Both the position numbers and the translations under genes were made by a program. The notes below the pieces were generated by a model. It did no database searches and was not told the origin of the DNA. It saw only the letters and a program-made list of their open reading frames with translations. A DNA stretch of 64,000 bases, from contig JAHLKI010000012.1 of NCBI GenBank assembly GCA_025602905.1, positions 791,894 through 855,893 of the forward strand. The letters are read 5' to 3'. Shown piece after piece: positions 24,767-35,720 of this stretch. Origin of the DNA: Phlyctochytrium arcticum (Eukaryota > Chytridiomycota > Chytridiomycetes > Chytridiales > Chytridiaceae). The stretch's first letter is position 1; every line of letters starts with the position of its first letter.

Positions 24767-25646
24767 TCAGCAAGAACAAACTCCGGCAGATTCATCCTGT
24801 CCTTCTCCTTGTACTTGGACCGAGCCTGGCCGAGGTCCTTGCTGCTTCTGCCATAAAGATGGAGTTTCGGCAATCTGCAGAATGACTTGAGTGGATTATA
24901 CAAGGGTCGTAAACATATGAATAGCTTACCTTCCGGACAACCTCTACGAACGCGTCCTTTACACCAGTCCTTGTTTTGGCGCTTGTCTCGATAAACAATG
25001 TGCCCATCTTTTGAGCAAATGCTTCACCCTCACGTCTTGATACTTCACGAACTCCGGACGTGTCCTTATCACACTTATTTCCCACGATGATTTTGATTAC
25101 ATCGCGGCTGGAAGAGTAAGTATCAAGCTCGGTAAACCATAAAGGCAGGTGTTCGAACGTTTGGCGATTGGAGACATCGTAGACTAAGCAGTTGGGAATC
25201 ACTCATTAGTTTCGTTTGCATAGGTGTCGCAGTGTAACAAAGGCATACCCAAGATCACGCCTTGGGCGCCACGATAATAGCTAGAGGTAAGGGTCCGGAA
25301 ACGTTCCTGCCCGGCGGTATCCTAACAGACATAGATCTGAGTAACTTGTCTACGCCATCATTCTGGTGGGCCCATTACCCATATGGTCAACTTGTAGCGC
25401 TTGTCCTCTACATCTACAATTCTTACTTTGAAATCCACACCTTCGATGCATCGGATTAGAACAAGAAGCACACAAGATGAACAAGGAAGACATACCAATT
25501 GTTGCAGAGACCTCATCAGGCTGCAACCACATGTCATCGGTGAACCGCAGCAACAACGACGACTTGCCGGTTCCGGAATCACCGATCAGCAAGAGTTTGA
25601 ACGTTGCCGCAATGTCGCGATCACTCGTCGCAGGTTGTGGAGGCAT
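24767..25646 (-). CDS. RAB18: Rab GTPase, Rab18-like
   Basis: Small GTPase of the Rab18 class (ER/lipid droplet membranes). G-box motifs in order: GDSGTGKSS (P-loop), ATIGVDFKV (switch I), [11 protein letters not shown] (restored by splicing, switch II), GNKCDKD (NKxD) and ETSAKT. The effector-region sequence [20 protein letters not shown] is Rab18-like. The last exon ends CSC, a double-cysteine geranylgeranylation signal, with the stop at 24767. Five or six short exons. All catalytic motifs are intact. Distinction from Rab1/Rab35 rests on the [11 protein letters not shown] segment. Confidence 0.92.
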
Positions 25647-26133
25647 GGCCGGTTCAGAATGTCTTGATAGAGGTTTTTACTATAGGAGAGTCGGGGTTTG
25701 TGTATAGGGACGGCGAACGCGATATGCTCCTTCAGAGGAGGGGACGAAAGTGGAACTAAGGGAAGCTGGTGGTCGGTAGATTCACTTGTATGGCTCGTAA
25801 GGAAAGTCCGCTCTTTTGTCGTTGATCCTGGAAGTTTTTCGTACTGGGCTTCGTACTAGGATATTGGGAAATGTCTAAGGAAATGTCAGGCAGAATGTTG
25901 ACTTTATCAGCTGTCGTTTCATCAATGCCGTTGTTGCTGCGCAAAACCGCCGGCTTCCAGGTCATCTGACGTCAATCATTAACCTGCTCTTGGGTAAATG
26001 GAACGTCGCGTCAAATCGTGTCGGACATTTTCCTGGGACATTTCTGCATTTCCGCAGCACATTTCGAATTTCGACGAAAGGAACCCTTTGGCTCAGATCG
26101 GCAAGTCGTTGCTTGACGTTGTACCTAGCGGAG
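25647..26133. promoter_or_regulatory. Divergent intergenic region, RAB18 / BRCT gene
   Basis: 487 bp between two divergent starts. Nothing recognisable beyond presumed promoters. Confidence 0.4.
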
Positions 26134-26888
26134 ATGGACAAGTTTGTGGTCCGCACAAAAATTCGCCATACTTCGAGGGACAAGGGCGGGGGCAAGGGCG
26201 ACAAGGTCCTCAAAACTCATGTGTCGCGCCGGCCTTTCCAGGAAGATATGTATCACCTCATAGGAAAGGGACATCAAGTGGACGAGCGCGGCAGTACAAA
26301 CTCATCGTACTTTGCCGCACGAAGAAAGAAACTCGCTGAGCAGGCTCCAGCCAAGGTACTTTTTCCTTGGAGAAACGTTTTGGGTCATCATACCTTTTAG
26401 CTGAACCTTTATATTTGTAGCAATCCAACCTGTTCCATGGTGCAGTTTTTTATCTGAATGGTGCGTTAAAACCTGCTTTGATCTTGAGTCTCAAATCCGC
26501 AGCTTACAGATGATTATTCAAAAGGATATCTGGGATCTGCTGTTAGTGATTTGCATCTTCGCGATCTGGTATATATCCATGGCGGTTCTATTGCTCTTGG
26601 ATTGGCTCTCCGCACCGTCACACACATGGTCTGCACGTCGCTGGCCGGCGGAAAGAAACAGAAGCTTCTGACGCGACGAAAAAATGGATTGAAAATAGTG
26701 AGTCCTGAATGGATACTTGACTCTGTAAAGAACAAGCGACGGATGCCGGAGGTGAATTATACCGTAATAAATGACGAAGTAAGTAGAATTCCTGTCGCGC
26801 TGCATACATAACATGCACTGATACATCGAAGACACAACTATCGATATCGGAATTTACGACTCAAGGAAAATCTCAGACTGAATCATGA
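26134..26888 (+). CDS. REV1-type BRCT protein lacking the polymerase domain
   Basis: The start MDKFVVRTKIRH is followed by SSYFAARRKKLAEQ, then a BRCT domain assembled over three exons: QSNLFHGAVFYLNDDYSKG, HLRDLVYIHGGSIALGLALR, VTHMVCTSLAGGKKQK and GLKIVSPEWILDSVKNKRR. The 'YF..KK.KL.EQ' lead-in and the FHG.VFYLN / YIHGG / VTH(M/I)V / VSPEWI(L/V)DS string are those of the translesion polymerase REV1. One plausible splice ends the protein at 26888; another acceptor (about 26916) would carry it to 27219. Neither reaches the Y-family palm domain, and none occurs downstream before PEX14. It may be a truncated REV1, a pseudogene, or a stand-alone BRCT adaptor. Confidence 0.72.
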
Positions 26889-28008
26889 CACCACTTGCTA
26901 TATTCAGCCAACAAAGATTGTTGCATACACAAATCAAGTCCGTCCAACCAACAGCTGCCCGGAACTACCCAGCACAACCGCGGAGACGCGTCATGCTCCC
27001 GGAAAACGTCCGAACCTCCATGTGTCGGCTTGGAGTCTCCTCGGCGCCGCTACCACCGACCGCGGAACAACAATCTATTATTGCGAAAAAAAACAGTGTC
27101 TCTTACAGAGTCTTTCTCACAGCGCAAAGATCAAGGACATCACTGACATCACTGTCACATCAGCACGGCGTACGCGTCGGTTTTCTCCCATGCGAGCTTC
27201 TATTGTTCATACTGAGTAAAGTCGTCCCGCAGTGGTCATCAAAGAATTGTCTTGAGCAGCACATTGAAAACACTTTTCATCCGCCATGAACGCAAATAGG
27301 TAAAAAAAAAAGGGCACAAGAAGCAAATAAAGAGATGAGGCAGTCAACCAAAATATATAAAGCGTGCGAAAATACCGCCCACACTAAAGTATTTAAGAAA
27401 AGGAGAGGGGCAGAGGGGAAAATGTACAATTGGAATCAGGAGGAAGGGTAACAGAGTGGGAAAATGTATTACTTGTTGTTCTCGGTACTTGATATCTCTA
27501 TCCTGCCGACCGTATATCACTAAAGATCACGGCCAAATGCGCTAACTAAATGTTATTTTGGTACACGATGCTGCGTTGCCACTCCCTCCACCTCTGCTGT
27601 GAAGGGTGGTAAGTGTAGCGGCAGTTGCAATTAGTTTCTCATGAATGGTTGTTTTCACGGTTTCGAGCTTGTCCCGAGACGAGCCTATCTGCGTGTCCAT
27701 CGGAGAGTCGACCCACATTGACAAGAGCAGAATCACTGAGCCCTTAATTGGAAACGTAGGTTGCCTCCACAAATTACGATCAAATATCGCCGGGTTGGCG
27801 AAACACAAATGTGAACTGAGAGTCCAATTCTTGGGATAGTGTAGGTTACGTAGCAAACAGGTATTCCAACTGACTGCCTTAAAGGGGAGATCGCTCCGTG
27901 TCATGTAACATCGTATCGAGGCACGACGCAGCCTCCACTCTATCTGACAGTGGGTAAGAACTGCTCGATCAAGAGTTGAGCAAGTCCTCTAAGATAGCAT
28001 GCCTACTT
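26889..28008. other. Long stretch downstream of the BRCT gene
   Basis: About 1.1 kb. Three plus-strand frames stay open to about 27150-27290 but none resembles REV1 or another family. A minus-strand frame (27542-27904) ends SCTKITFS and holds a plausible helix (SRDKLETVKTTIHEKLIATA), but I cannot identify it. A run of A at 27303-27312 is unremarkable. Confidence 0.4.
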
Positions 28009-29263
28009 TCAAGGTGCCATAGGAAAATTGCGCCTGTTCAACAACATGCCCTTAAGTGTCCGAATATCCCCTTTGGTTTCGGCTACGCGCTTGGCCCAGT
28101 CAATCGAACTCTGCGAGCCACCGCTTCTTCCTGATGGATAATTGGTATAAAACGGGTACGACGCTGGCGAGTAAAACGTCTCCTGAGTAATGATATTTGA
28201 CAATTCGTCCACACATTGACGCAAGTCTTTAATTGCTGCACGGCCATCCGCGTAGGCACCTTCCACGCCGTCCTCGAGACCCGCGTTGACCCGGGATGAG
28301 TAAAGCTGTATCTCCTTGGACAGCGACTCCAGTAAAGTATTGGTGGGCTCCATGTGCTTTTGCACCGACTTTGTGAGGTTGGGAGACGCTTTCGTGGCTT
28401 CTTTTCCATCGGCCGTTAAAGTGTTAGAAGTTGTGCTGTATAGCGACGCGAAAGTTGCGACGTTTTCCAAGTAAGAGCTAACTAATTCCTTCTGTTGTTG
28501 CTGATACTTGGTTGATCGTTCGCGAAACGAGCGCAATGCTGCGAGGTAATGGTGCTGCATTCAAGTGATTAGTTTTGCGCCAATGTAACGCCATGCACTG
28601 CAATGCCCAACAATTACACACCTTATAAACCCACATGACGGTCGCCGTGCTTCCACATGTAAGAACAGAGATAGCCAGAACGATTTTGGCAACATTCGCG
28701 GAGGTTCTTGTAGGTCCCTGCTGTTGCGCCTGAATCACCAATGGTTGCCCTTGTGGGTAGGGAACTTGGGGGTAGGGGACTCGCTCTTTCGCAGGATCCG
28801 GAAGGGTTGTACCCATAATGTCCGACGTGTTCCCAAGAGGAGTCTTCAATTGTTTACGCACAGACTCGATTTCTTCACTCGTGAGACCCTTTCTTTTCAG
28901 AAATTCGTCTTGGCGGTCAATAGGAGATCCTTGTACTGCTTGACTGCTCAAAAATGACAATGCCTGTTGCCTAAGATTGTCACGACTCGGTATAGGTGGA
29001 GTAGGCAATGACCCAGTAATGGAGGGTGCGACGGGACTTGGCTTTGCAGCAGATACATCTGGGGCCTTCAGCGGTGTATTTTGCTGCCGTGCATCACGCT
29101 GCCGCTGCAATAGCTCCCGTCTAATCTTGTCGCGTGCATCCGGGGTCAGGGAAAAGTCTACCTTTGGGGTTGGAGCTGACTTGGTCTCCTCGTTCGATCC
29201 TGTGGCGGGGTTATGTTCTGCTCCTTCCTCTTTTGATTGTTCTTTGGGTCCCTCTGTTGTCAT
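28009..29263 (-). CDS. PEX14: Peroxin-14, peroxisomal docking protein
   Basis: Membrane docking factor for the PEX5 import receptor. Two exons (29263-28622, 28554-28009) give about 395 aa. A Pro/Gln-rich leader precedes the PEX14 N-terminal helical domain (LRQQALSFLSSQAVQGSP then FLKRKGLTSEEIESVRKQL), which binds WxxxF motifs of PEX5. A transmembrane segment (IVLAISVLTCGSTATVMWVY) follows, then a long coiled-coil-type C-terminal region. The reading frame is open upstream to a Met at 29392 (MLRSGLQASPP); I chose MTTEGPKEQ at 29263 because the extra stretch runs toward the divergent neighbour. Confidence 0.92.
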
Positions 29264-29491
29264 TTTGCTTTCTGTGGAGCAATATGAGAGAAGTGGTAGA
29301 CTCGCAGCTTCGACCGGTTCGACCGGAGCCCGGGTCACCTGACGAAAATTGTGCCGGAGAGGCGGAGATGCCTGAAGCCCTGAACGCAGCAAAAGTTGCC
29401 ACGTTGCTCACAACATCTCCTCCAGCACATTTGAAAAGCTTAAAAGCTCCCGCACAGTTGCAGCTCTCAAACTACATATCCAGTTCGGAAA

Positions 29492-30346
29492 ATGGCACAC
29501 TTACAACCTCATGAACAAGATGCATCTGGGTTCTCGCGCTACGTCCGTATTGGTAGGTGGAAGAAACGCAGATCACTACCGGCGATCAAACCATGGATAC
29601 TAACCTCAATGATACTATACAGACCCTGCGACATGGAGCACAGTAAAGGAGCAATCTCGAGCACGCTTTGCAGGACTCAAACCGCTCAGCGACTTCTTTG
29701 ACCGAAACCGCTTCAGCCGGCCCAGTAGCATTTCCGGTAAATGCCCCAAGCTTTACTTGCAATGTTTGCGACCTTTAACTGATAGACCTTCAGTGTTTAC
29801 CCAGCGACTAAATTACAACCTGACGTACTTTCAGGTGAGACCATTTTTCAATGTATTGGCTGCAGGAATGCTTTATTTATGCTAATTTTCGTAGAACAAC
29901 TACATTGTCCTCGCTCTCTTGATCACAGTCTATCTTCTGGTGACAAACATTTGGTTTCTTTTCACCATCATGTTCCTTCTGGGTACGTATACTGCTTGTT
30001 TTCTTGGTATCACTGTGTCTCATCTATCCGATTGTCAGGTGGATTCAAATTCATCACTGCCCTGCCTTCCCATCAACCTACATCACTTCCAGGAGGATGT
30101 GAGTTGTCATTCACGAGTCAAACAAGCTTCTTCTTCTGCTGCTGACAATACTGTCTAGTCCGCGTCACACCACGGCAACTTTGGCCCATTTTTGTCGGTG
30201 TAGGACTGATAATGGTGTATTTCACCTCATCGATCACAACGTTCATTTGGATGGCGTCTTGTTCGGCACTGGTCATTGCATCACACGCGGGAATGATGGA
30301 ACCTCCCATCGAGGCAAATTTCGCATCTGCTGAACAGCAAGTCTAG
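29492..30346 (+). CDS. PRA1/Yip3-family prenylated Rab acceptor
   Basis: Membrane protein of the ER/Golgi that binds prenylated Rabs. Five exons: MAHLQPHEQDASGFSRYV, then DPATWSTVKEQSRARF and PLSDFFDRNRFSRP, then RLNYNLTYFQNNYIVL, typical of the PRA1 domain (R..NL.YF..NY). Hydrophobic hairpins follow (ALLITVYLLVTNIWFLFTIM; IFVGVGLIMVYFTSS), with the stop at 30346. Exons are delimited by GTAGGT, GTAAAT, GTGAGA, GTACGT and GTGAGT donors. Its presence near RAB18 is notable, but clustering of trafficking genes may be chance. Confidence 0.9.
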
Positions 30347-30807
30347 CCGTATAACAAGTGTTGCCACTTCATCCTACATATGGAGTGTGATTGATAGTTT
30401 TGGAACTCCAAAGTTGGAATGCTACCAGCGGAGGAAGTGAGCTTGGTGCATAACTGATTCAGGACCTTACCGAAGTTTGTCACGCGTTCATAGAATCAAA
30501 TTCGGTGTTGAAGAACGTTCTGCCATGTATTTATTAACGGAGCGCATATGCGCGAGGGTGTACCAAGTTACAATATAACATGACTTTAGCTGAACATGAC
30601 GCTTTCCGCATTAATTTTGTTCTTCCCCCCATAGTACTTGGCTCTTGCTGGGTAAATCATGAGCAAATTCCCACAGTGACATGTTTTCATACACTGTAAA
30701 TAAACGGCCCATACACTCGAGCAGTCATCCTCCTCAATGTGTTCATACGACGTCGTATATATACGGTGATTTTGACTCGGATCCCAGCAAGATGATTGCC
30801 AAGATCC
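30347..30807. promoter_or_regulatory. Intergenic region upstream of the exchanger gene
   Basis: 461 bp between same-strand genes, with a TATATATA-like word near 30765 just upstream of the chosen start. No gene recognised. Confidence 0.4.
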
Positions 30808-33800
30808 ATGACAGAGGCCCAGTTGCCGGGACCGCGGATTGCACCTTGTCATGTTGCGGCACTTCCAACTCAAAGCTTCGAAATTTCGAATACTCAAAAC
30901 TTTCACCAACTCATGTCAGAGTCCTATCCAAGATCCGTCCTTAGCAAAAGGCCCCCATATTCTCACCCATGGCAGAGGCTACTTGTAGTGGCGCTCCTGG
31001 TCATATCTATAAGTTTGGTCCAGCGGTTGCTCCCGACCCACAGTGACAATGCTCTGGCCGCCAACCTTCAGCGAAAGAGTTTGGCAATAGACGTAAGTTG
31101 GTAGAGCCGTCCCGAGTGTGTCTGCAATCTCAAGAACCTGTAGTGTCGTCAAGGATTGCGGCTGGTCCCTGTTCCCGAACGATGCGAATATATTTTAGAA
31201 CACTGCCGAGAACCTGCAAGTGGATTGGGAAACTACCTGAAATTCTACTACTGCGACATGAACCATCAAACTTGGGGCATCCTGGTCCTCGTAAGTTTTG
31301 GGAACGGCACTCACTGGTGGAATGTAAATCTCAAAATGTTCTTATAGACTGCCGTCATGATCTACGTCTTTGCCATGCTGGGTACTGCCGCGGGGGAGTA
31401 TCTCTGTGAGTAAATTTGATGGCTGGCAGCTTTTCGGACGCTTACTCGGAAGACAGGCCCTAATCTGGCAAATATTTCGGCGTGGTTGCATCTTTCCGAA
31501 TCTGTTGCGGGTGTCACTCTTGCCGCTGTGGGTATGCATCATACATTTCTTGGCGAGGTCGTACCCTTTCTCAATCGGAGCATCTAGGAAATGGAGCTCC
31601 CGATCTCTTCTCAACATTCTCTGCCATGACTGCAGATACTCCAGGACTGGCCATTGGTGAACTACTTGGTGCTGCTTTGTTCGTATCGCTGGTTGTTGTC
31701 GGCGCTGTAGCTATTTTAACCCCGTTCAAGCTGCCAAGGTACTGGCTTTGGCCCCAATCGCAAAATCTTTTCTTTCGATGAAAATCCCTCACACCCATTT
31801 TTACCCAGGCGGCCATTCATTCGTGATATTGTGGCATTCATTGGTGCATTGGCACTAGTCTTTGCCATTTGTGCCGATAAAAAGATTACTCATTGGGAAG
31901 CTTGGATGCTGATTCTCTACTACTTTATCTACGTCCTTGTGGTCATTCTCGGTGCTTGGATATATCGAAAACAAAAGGCCCTACGTTTTCAACAAACACT
32001 ATCTACTGATGGGGCAGCAATAACTTCTGATGGTTGGTAACTAGTCTGTTTATGATGGAACATGTCTTGTCTGCGTGATGCTAATTCTTCCCAGTACAGC
32101 AACCGATTCCCACGTCTGTTGTTATCGATTTTGATGACACTGACGAGGACCGACCATTTTTTGAGACTGACCCACTGTTGACACCAGTTGAGGATGCACA
32201 TGACGGTGTTTCCGGGGAAGCAGATTTTGACGCAGATTTTTTTCTGCCCCACTTCAAACCTCACAAGTTACCAACGGAATTCTTACATCTTCCCAACGGC
32301 GGGAAGTTCCACAGATCCTTCTCCACACCCGATTCTGTGCGACAGTTTGTGCAGCCGCCAACGACGCCGCGGGAGGAAGTCGAGAGGCCGCTTATTGTCA
32401 GGCGGAATACAGCCGTTCCTGTCAATCGCTCAAATGATAACCGTAGTTCACGCAACGGTCCAAACATGCGTTGGAAGCTACGGCCACATAGTGCTGGTCA
32501 AGACTATTCTAGAGACGTCGGCGACGCCCATAGTAACTTGGGAAGCGATAATGAGGATAACGATAGCGATAGGGATGAAGAGAGACGAAACTCGGTAACC
32601 GGAACTGGTGAAGCCAACCAGCTTACGGGGGTACCACCAACATCGAAGGCCGACTTCCTTCGCAAAATTGCAAAGGGGGTCGTCCCATTTCTGAAAAGTC
32701 ATAGTGAACTCTTCTCCCGACTCCTTCCTGTGCTGTCTCAATGGAAACATCTGACATTCCCATCAAAAGTGCAGGGTATTGTCTTGACACCCATCTATTT
32801 CGTCTTCTCCCTAACCGTACCCACCGTCTACGATGAAGAAATGGAACTGGCCGCGCGTCGAGAATATGCCCGACAGCAACGGCTGCTGACGGACCGCGAT
32901 GACGAAGACGGGTCGTATGCGGACTCGCGTGATGAAATTTCAGATGGGAATTATTCGAGTGGGACTGGCGATTCGAATGGAATCGCGGGACAGGCAGCAG
33001 ATAATGGAGTAGACAGCCCAGCAATATCAAGCGGCGGCGTCAAAGTGAATGATCACATCACGATGGAGGATGCAATTACCGAGGTTCGGTTTAAACCTGT
33101 GAACCGCAAATTGACCGTGGTTCAACTAAGTTGTGCGCCATTGTTTGTGGCCTTTGCTCTTCAAGGTATGTAACAGGCTATCCGACTAGGATGAAAATTA
33201 AACTCTATTCTTATGTACCTTCAATAGTTCTCAATGTAAGGATAGGTCCTCTTGCGGTGCCAATCTGGGTTCCCTGTCTGATAGTGGGCGTGATGCTTGG
33301 GCTGGGATCCTATTATTTGACACGTCGAACCCCGACCATCAAGTTTGGCCGTTTATTGGCAATATGTGGGTTCATTACAAGTGTCATGTGGATATATGGT
33401 GAGTTAAAGACAGAGCAGCCTCATGATTTGGCCCATTCATTGATTTGTACTTTGCTAGTTGTTGCTAGTGAGGTTGTTGGTATTCTGGGAGCCATGGCCA
33501 CAATTCTTGGCACGTCAGAACATTTGATGGTATTTGGTATTCTCGACCTATGTATAACGTTGATGCTCATAGAGTTAATCCTAGGGATTGACGTTGTTTG
33601 CAATGGGGAATAGTGTAGGCGACCTCATGACCAATATCTCTATAGCTCGAATGGGCTATCCCACAATGGCAGTAGGAGCCTGTTTCGGATCCCCCATGTT
33701 GAGTAAGTGCCATACCCTGATCACAACGCACGCGCAAAATGCACTTACACGTAGCATCAGATCTTGTCCTTGGAATCGGAGTGACCGCAACATACATTAC

Positions 33801-34005
33801 TGGTAAAACGGGCGAGTCGTATCCGCTAGGCTCAGAATCTTTGGCCCCTGTTCTCTTTTGCGCTGGCGCTTTGGCAGTGGGGTTACTTGGATCACTGATA
33901 TATATCCCGTGGAATGGATTCAAGGCACATCGTGGGTACGGTGTAGGACTATGGACATGGTATGCTGTTGCGGTGAGCGGGATTTTGTGGTTCGCGTACA
34001 CATAG
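30808..34005 (+). CDS. Na+/Ca2+ exchanger of the NCLX (SLC8B1) type
   Basis: Cation/Ca2+ antiporter (CaCA superfamily). After an N-terminal hydrophobic segment (LLVVALLVISISLVQ) comes a cysteine-bearing motif CEYILEHC, as in NCLX. The alpha-1 repeat is restored by splicing to GNGAPDLFS; the alpha-2 repeat reads FAMGNSVGDLMTN; both carry the ion-coordinating acidic/asparagine residues. Between the halves lies a long acidic, Ser-rich cytosolic loop (about 32100-33100, with HFKPHKLP and KVQGIVLTPIYFVFSLTVP at its end). About nine exons. NCLX works in mitochondria in animals; fungal relatives may act in vacuole, ER or mitochondria, and I see no clear targeting peptide. Confidence 0.87.
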
Positions 34006-34256
34006 CGCAGAGATGGAATCTTAGAGTTGGTCATCCATGTAATTAAATGTACATACACGTCCATCATTTCCGCCTTTGCCGCCGACTGCATGCGATCCAT
34101 ATCCTTTTCGTACTGTTAATTGAGGAGTAGTGGGACACACATCTTGTGCCTGACCGACTAGTGAGGTGCATCGGCAGAGACAAGGTTCACTAAATCTCAA
34201 GCTATAATAAACTTTATATAGTGAATGTATCATATAAGTACAAGACGTGGTCGCGT

Positions 34257-35438
34257 TCATCTCATGGAGTCGACATCAACCGCGGAAATGGCCGACCATG
34301 AGCTCTCAGACGCGGCTAATCGGTCAGTGTCGTCTCCTTCGATGTCCCCTAAATCTGACGGACTGGGACTTGGACGGGGAAGCTCTTGACCGTTGTGGGG
34401 ATGACCTTTAGCGTCCTCTGCTGCAGATTGTACCGGTGAGGGAGACGGCAAAGAAAAAGTTTGAGAAAATGAGGTAGCTGACTGTTCAGAGTTCCGGGAA
34501 AGTGTTAGTTCATCAACCATGCCCGCCGAATGAAGCGATTGCATATCAATCTCGAACTGGTCTGGGAGATCAAGTAGCGACGATTGGCCGTATAACTCCA
34601 GATGCGGCAGGCTGGGTGGTATAAACGGTGACGCTTCGCCAATATTTGGGACATCCGTGATTGTGGACGAATCATCAAATGAAGGAAGTTGAGAGCTGTC
34701 GGCGTTGGCAGGAGCCTCGTCCAACGGCGCAGGTCTGGGCGACGATGTAGCGCCATGACTTGTATCTACAGCAGCTGACGAGGATTCGCCCACTGTTTCT
34801 CCAGGTCGTTGAACTCCCAGTGCCCCGCGAATTTGTTCTTCGGTCCAGCCCAAATCTGCCAGCTCCTTCTGTAGAGCCACACGTTTCGCCTGAAGCTTGG
34901 TCCTCAATTCAGCAACATCAGCTTCAATGGCTTCTGTAGCCTCCAGATCATTGCTCGATTCGGCAGATACAATAGCCTCATTGGATGAATGTTGCTCCTT
35001 ACGACCTTGTTTGGATTCACTGGCATTGGGCGGATAACCGCCTCGTGAAGCGGAAACCAAAGATGACTCCTTCTCTGCCACTACATCCACTTCAGCCGTG
35101 GTCGCATTTTCAGGTTGGCTATGGTATCGAGGGGGAGGAATTGTTGCGAGATCGTCGCCATGTGGAGAAAACAGATATGGCCCGTCGTCGTCTTCTCTCG
35201 CTCCTCCTGCACGACGCCGATTCCGCGTCTTTGACGTGCGCTCGCGTGATGAAGAGCGTCCAGATTGCTTATTGGAGGTTTCCCTCCTGTTGCCCGAGTC
35301 ATGCTCCTCTCTAGAGCCCTCGCGATATGTCTCGTACGAATGGTATTGGCGTGTTCTTGATAGGTAAAATTCATAGCCGATGTATAGAAGCGCCGCCAGA
35401 AAAGAACTGGCACCGGCAGCAGCAATGACCCCCCGCAT
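34257..35438 (-). CDS. Single-pass membrane protein of unknown function
   Basis: 393-aa single-exon protein not recognised. The N-terminal segment (GVIAAAGASSFLAALLYIGY) is a probable signal anchor, leaving most of the protein on one side. A basic, Arg/Ser-rich stretch (residues 40-80) follows, then a predicted coiled coil (about 170-200: ADVAELRTKLQAKRVALQKEL) running into DLGWTEEQIRGALG, which looks like a UBA- or CUE-like turn. The rest is acidic and Ser/Pro-rich, ending SMR. Low complexity makes homology hard to judge. It lies tail-to-tail with the exchanger and upstream of the glycan-enzyme group, same strand as GT71 with a 282-bp gap. Confidence 0.6.
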   Translation of the reverse strand: MRGVIAAAGASSFLAALLYIGYEFYLSRTRQYHSYETYREGSREEHDSGNRRETSNKQSGRSSSRERTSKTRNRRRAGGAREDDDGPYLFSPHGDDLATIPPPRYHSQPENATTAEVDVVAEKESSLVSASRGGYPPNASESKQGRKEQHSSNEAIVSAESSNDLEATEAIEADVAELRTKLQAKRVALQKELADLGWTEEQIRGALGVQRPGETVGESSSAAVDTSHGATSSPRPAPLDEAPANADSSQLPSFDDSSTITDVPNIGEASPFIPPSLPHLELYGQSSLLDLPDQFEIDMQSLHSAGMVDELTLSRNSEQSATSFSQTFSLPSPSPVQSAAEDAKGHPHNGQELPRPSPSPSDLGDIEGDDTDRLAASESSWSAISAVDVDSMR

Positions 35439-35720
35439 AGCTAAATACTTGGATATAGATTATGTCTTGAAAGTACGGACCACCGGAGTCTTTTTGAGCA
35501 AAAACAAACCAAAACTGCGTCGAGTTTTGACACGCTCCTTTGGGCCTTTGGAGTTGGAGCTCGTGATGTCACGCGACAAGAAATTTCGACCCCAATTTTC
35601 CCAAATCTCTCAATAGGCCAAATCGACATCAAAAACTAGATAAAATCTGGCGAATAAGGGAGCAGTATAATAGCAGGGTATACGTACAAAAACAACTAAT
35701 TACAATGTGAGATAAAATGC

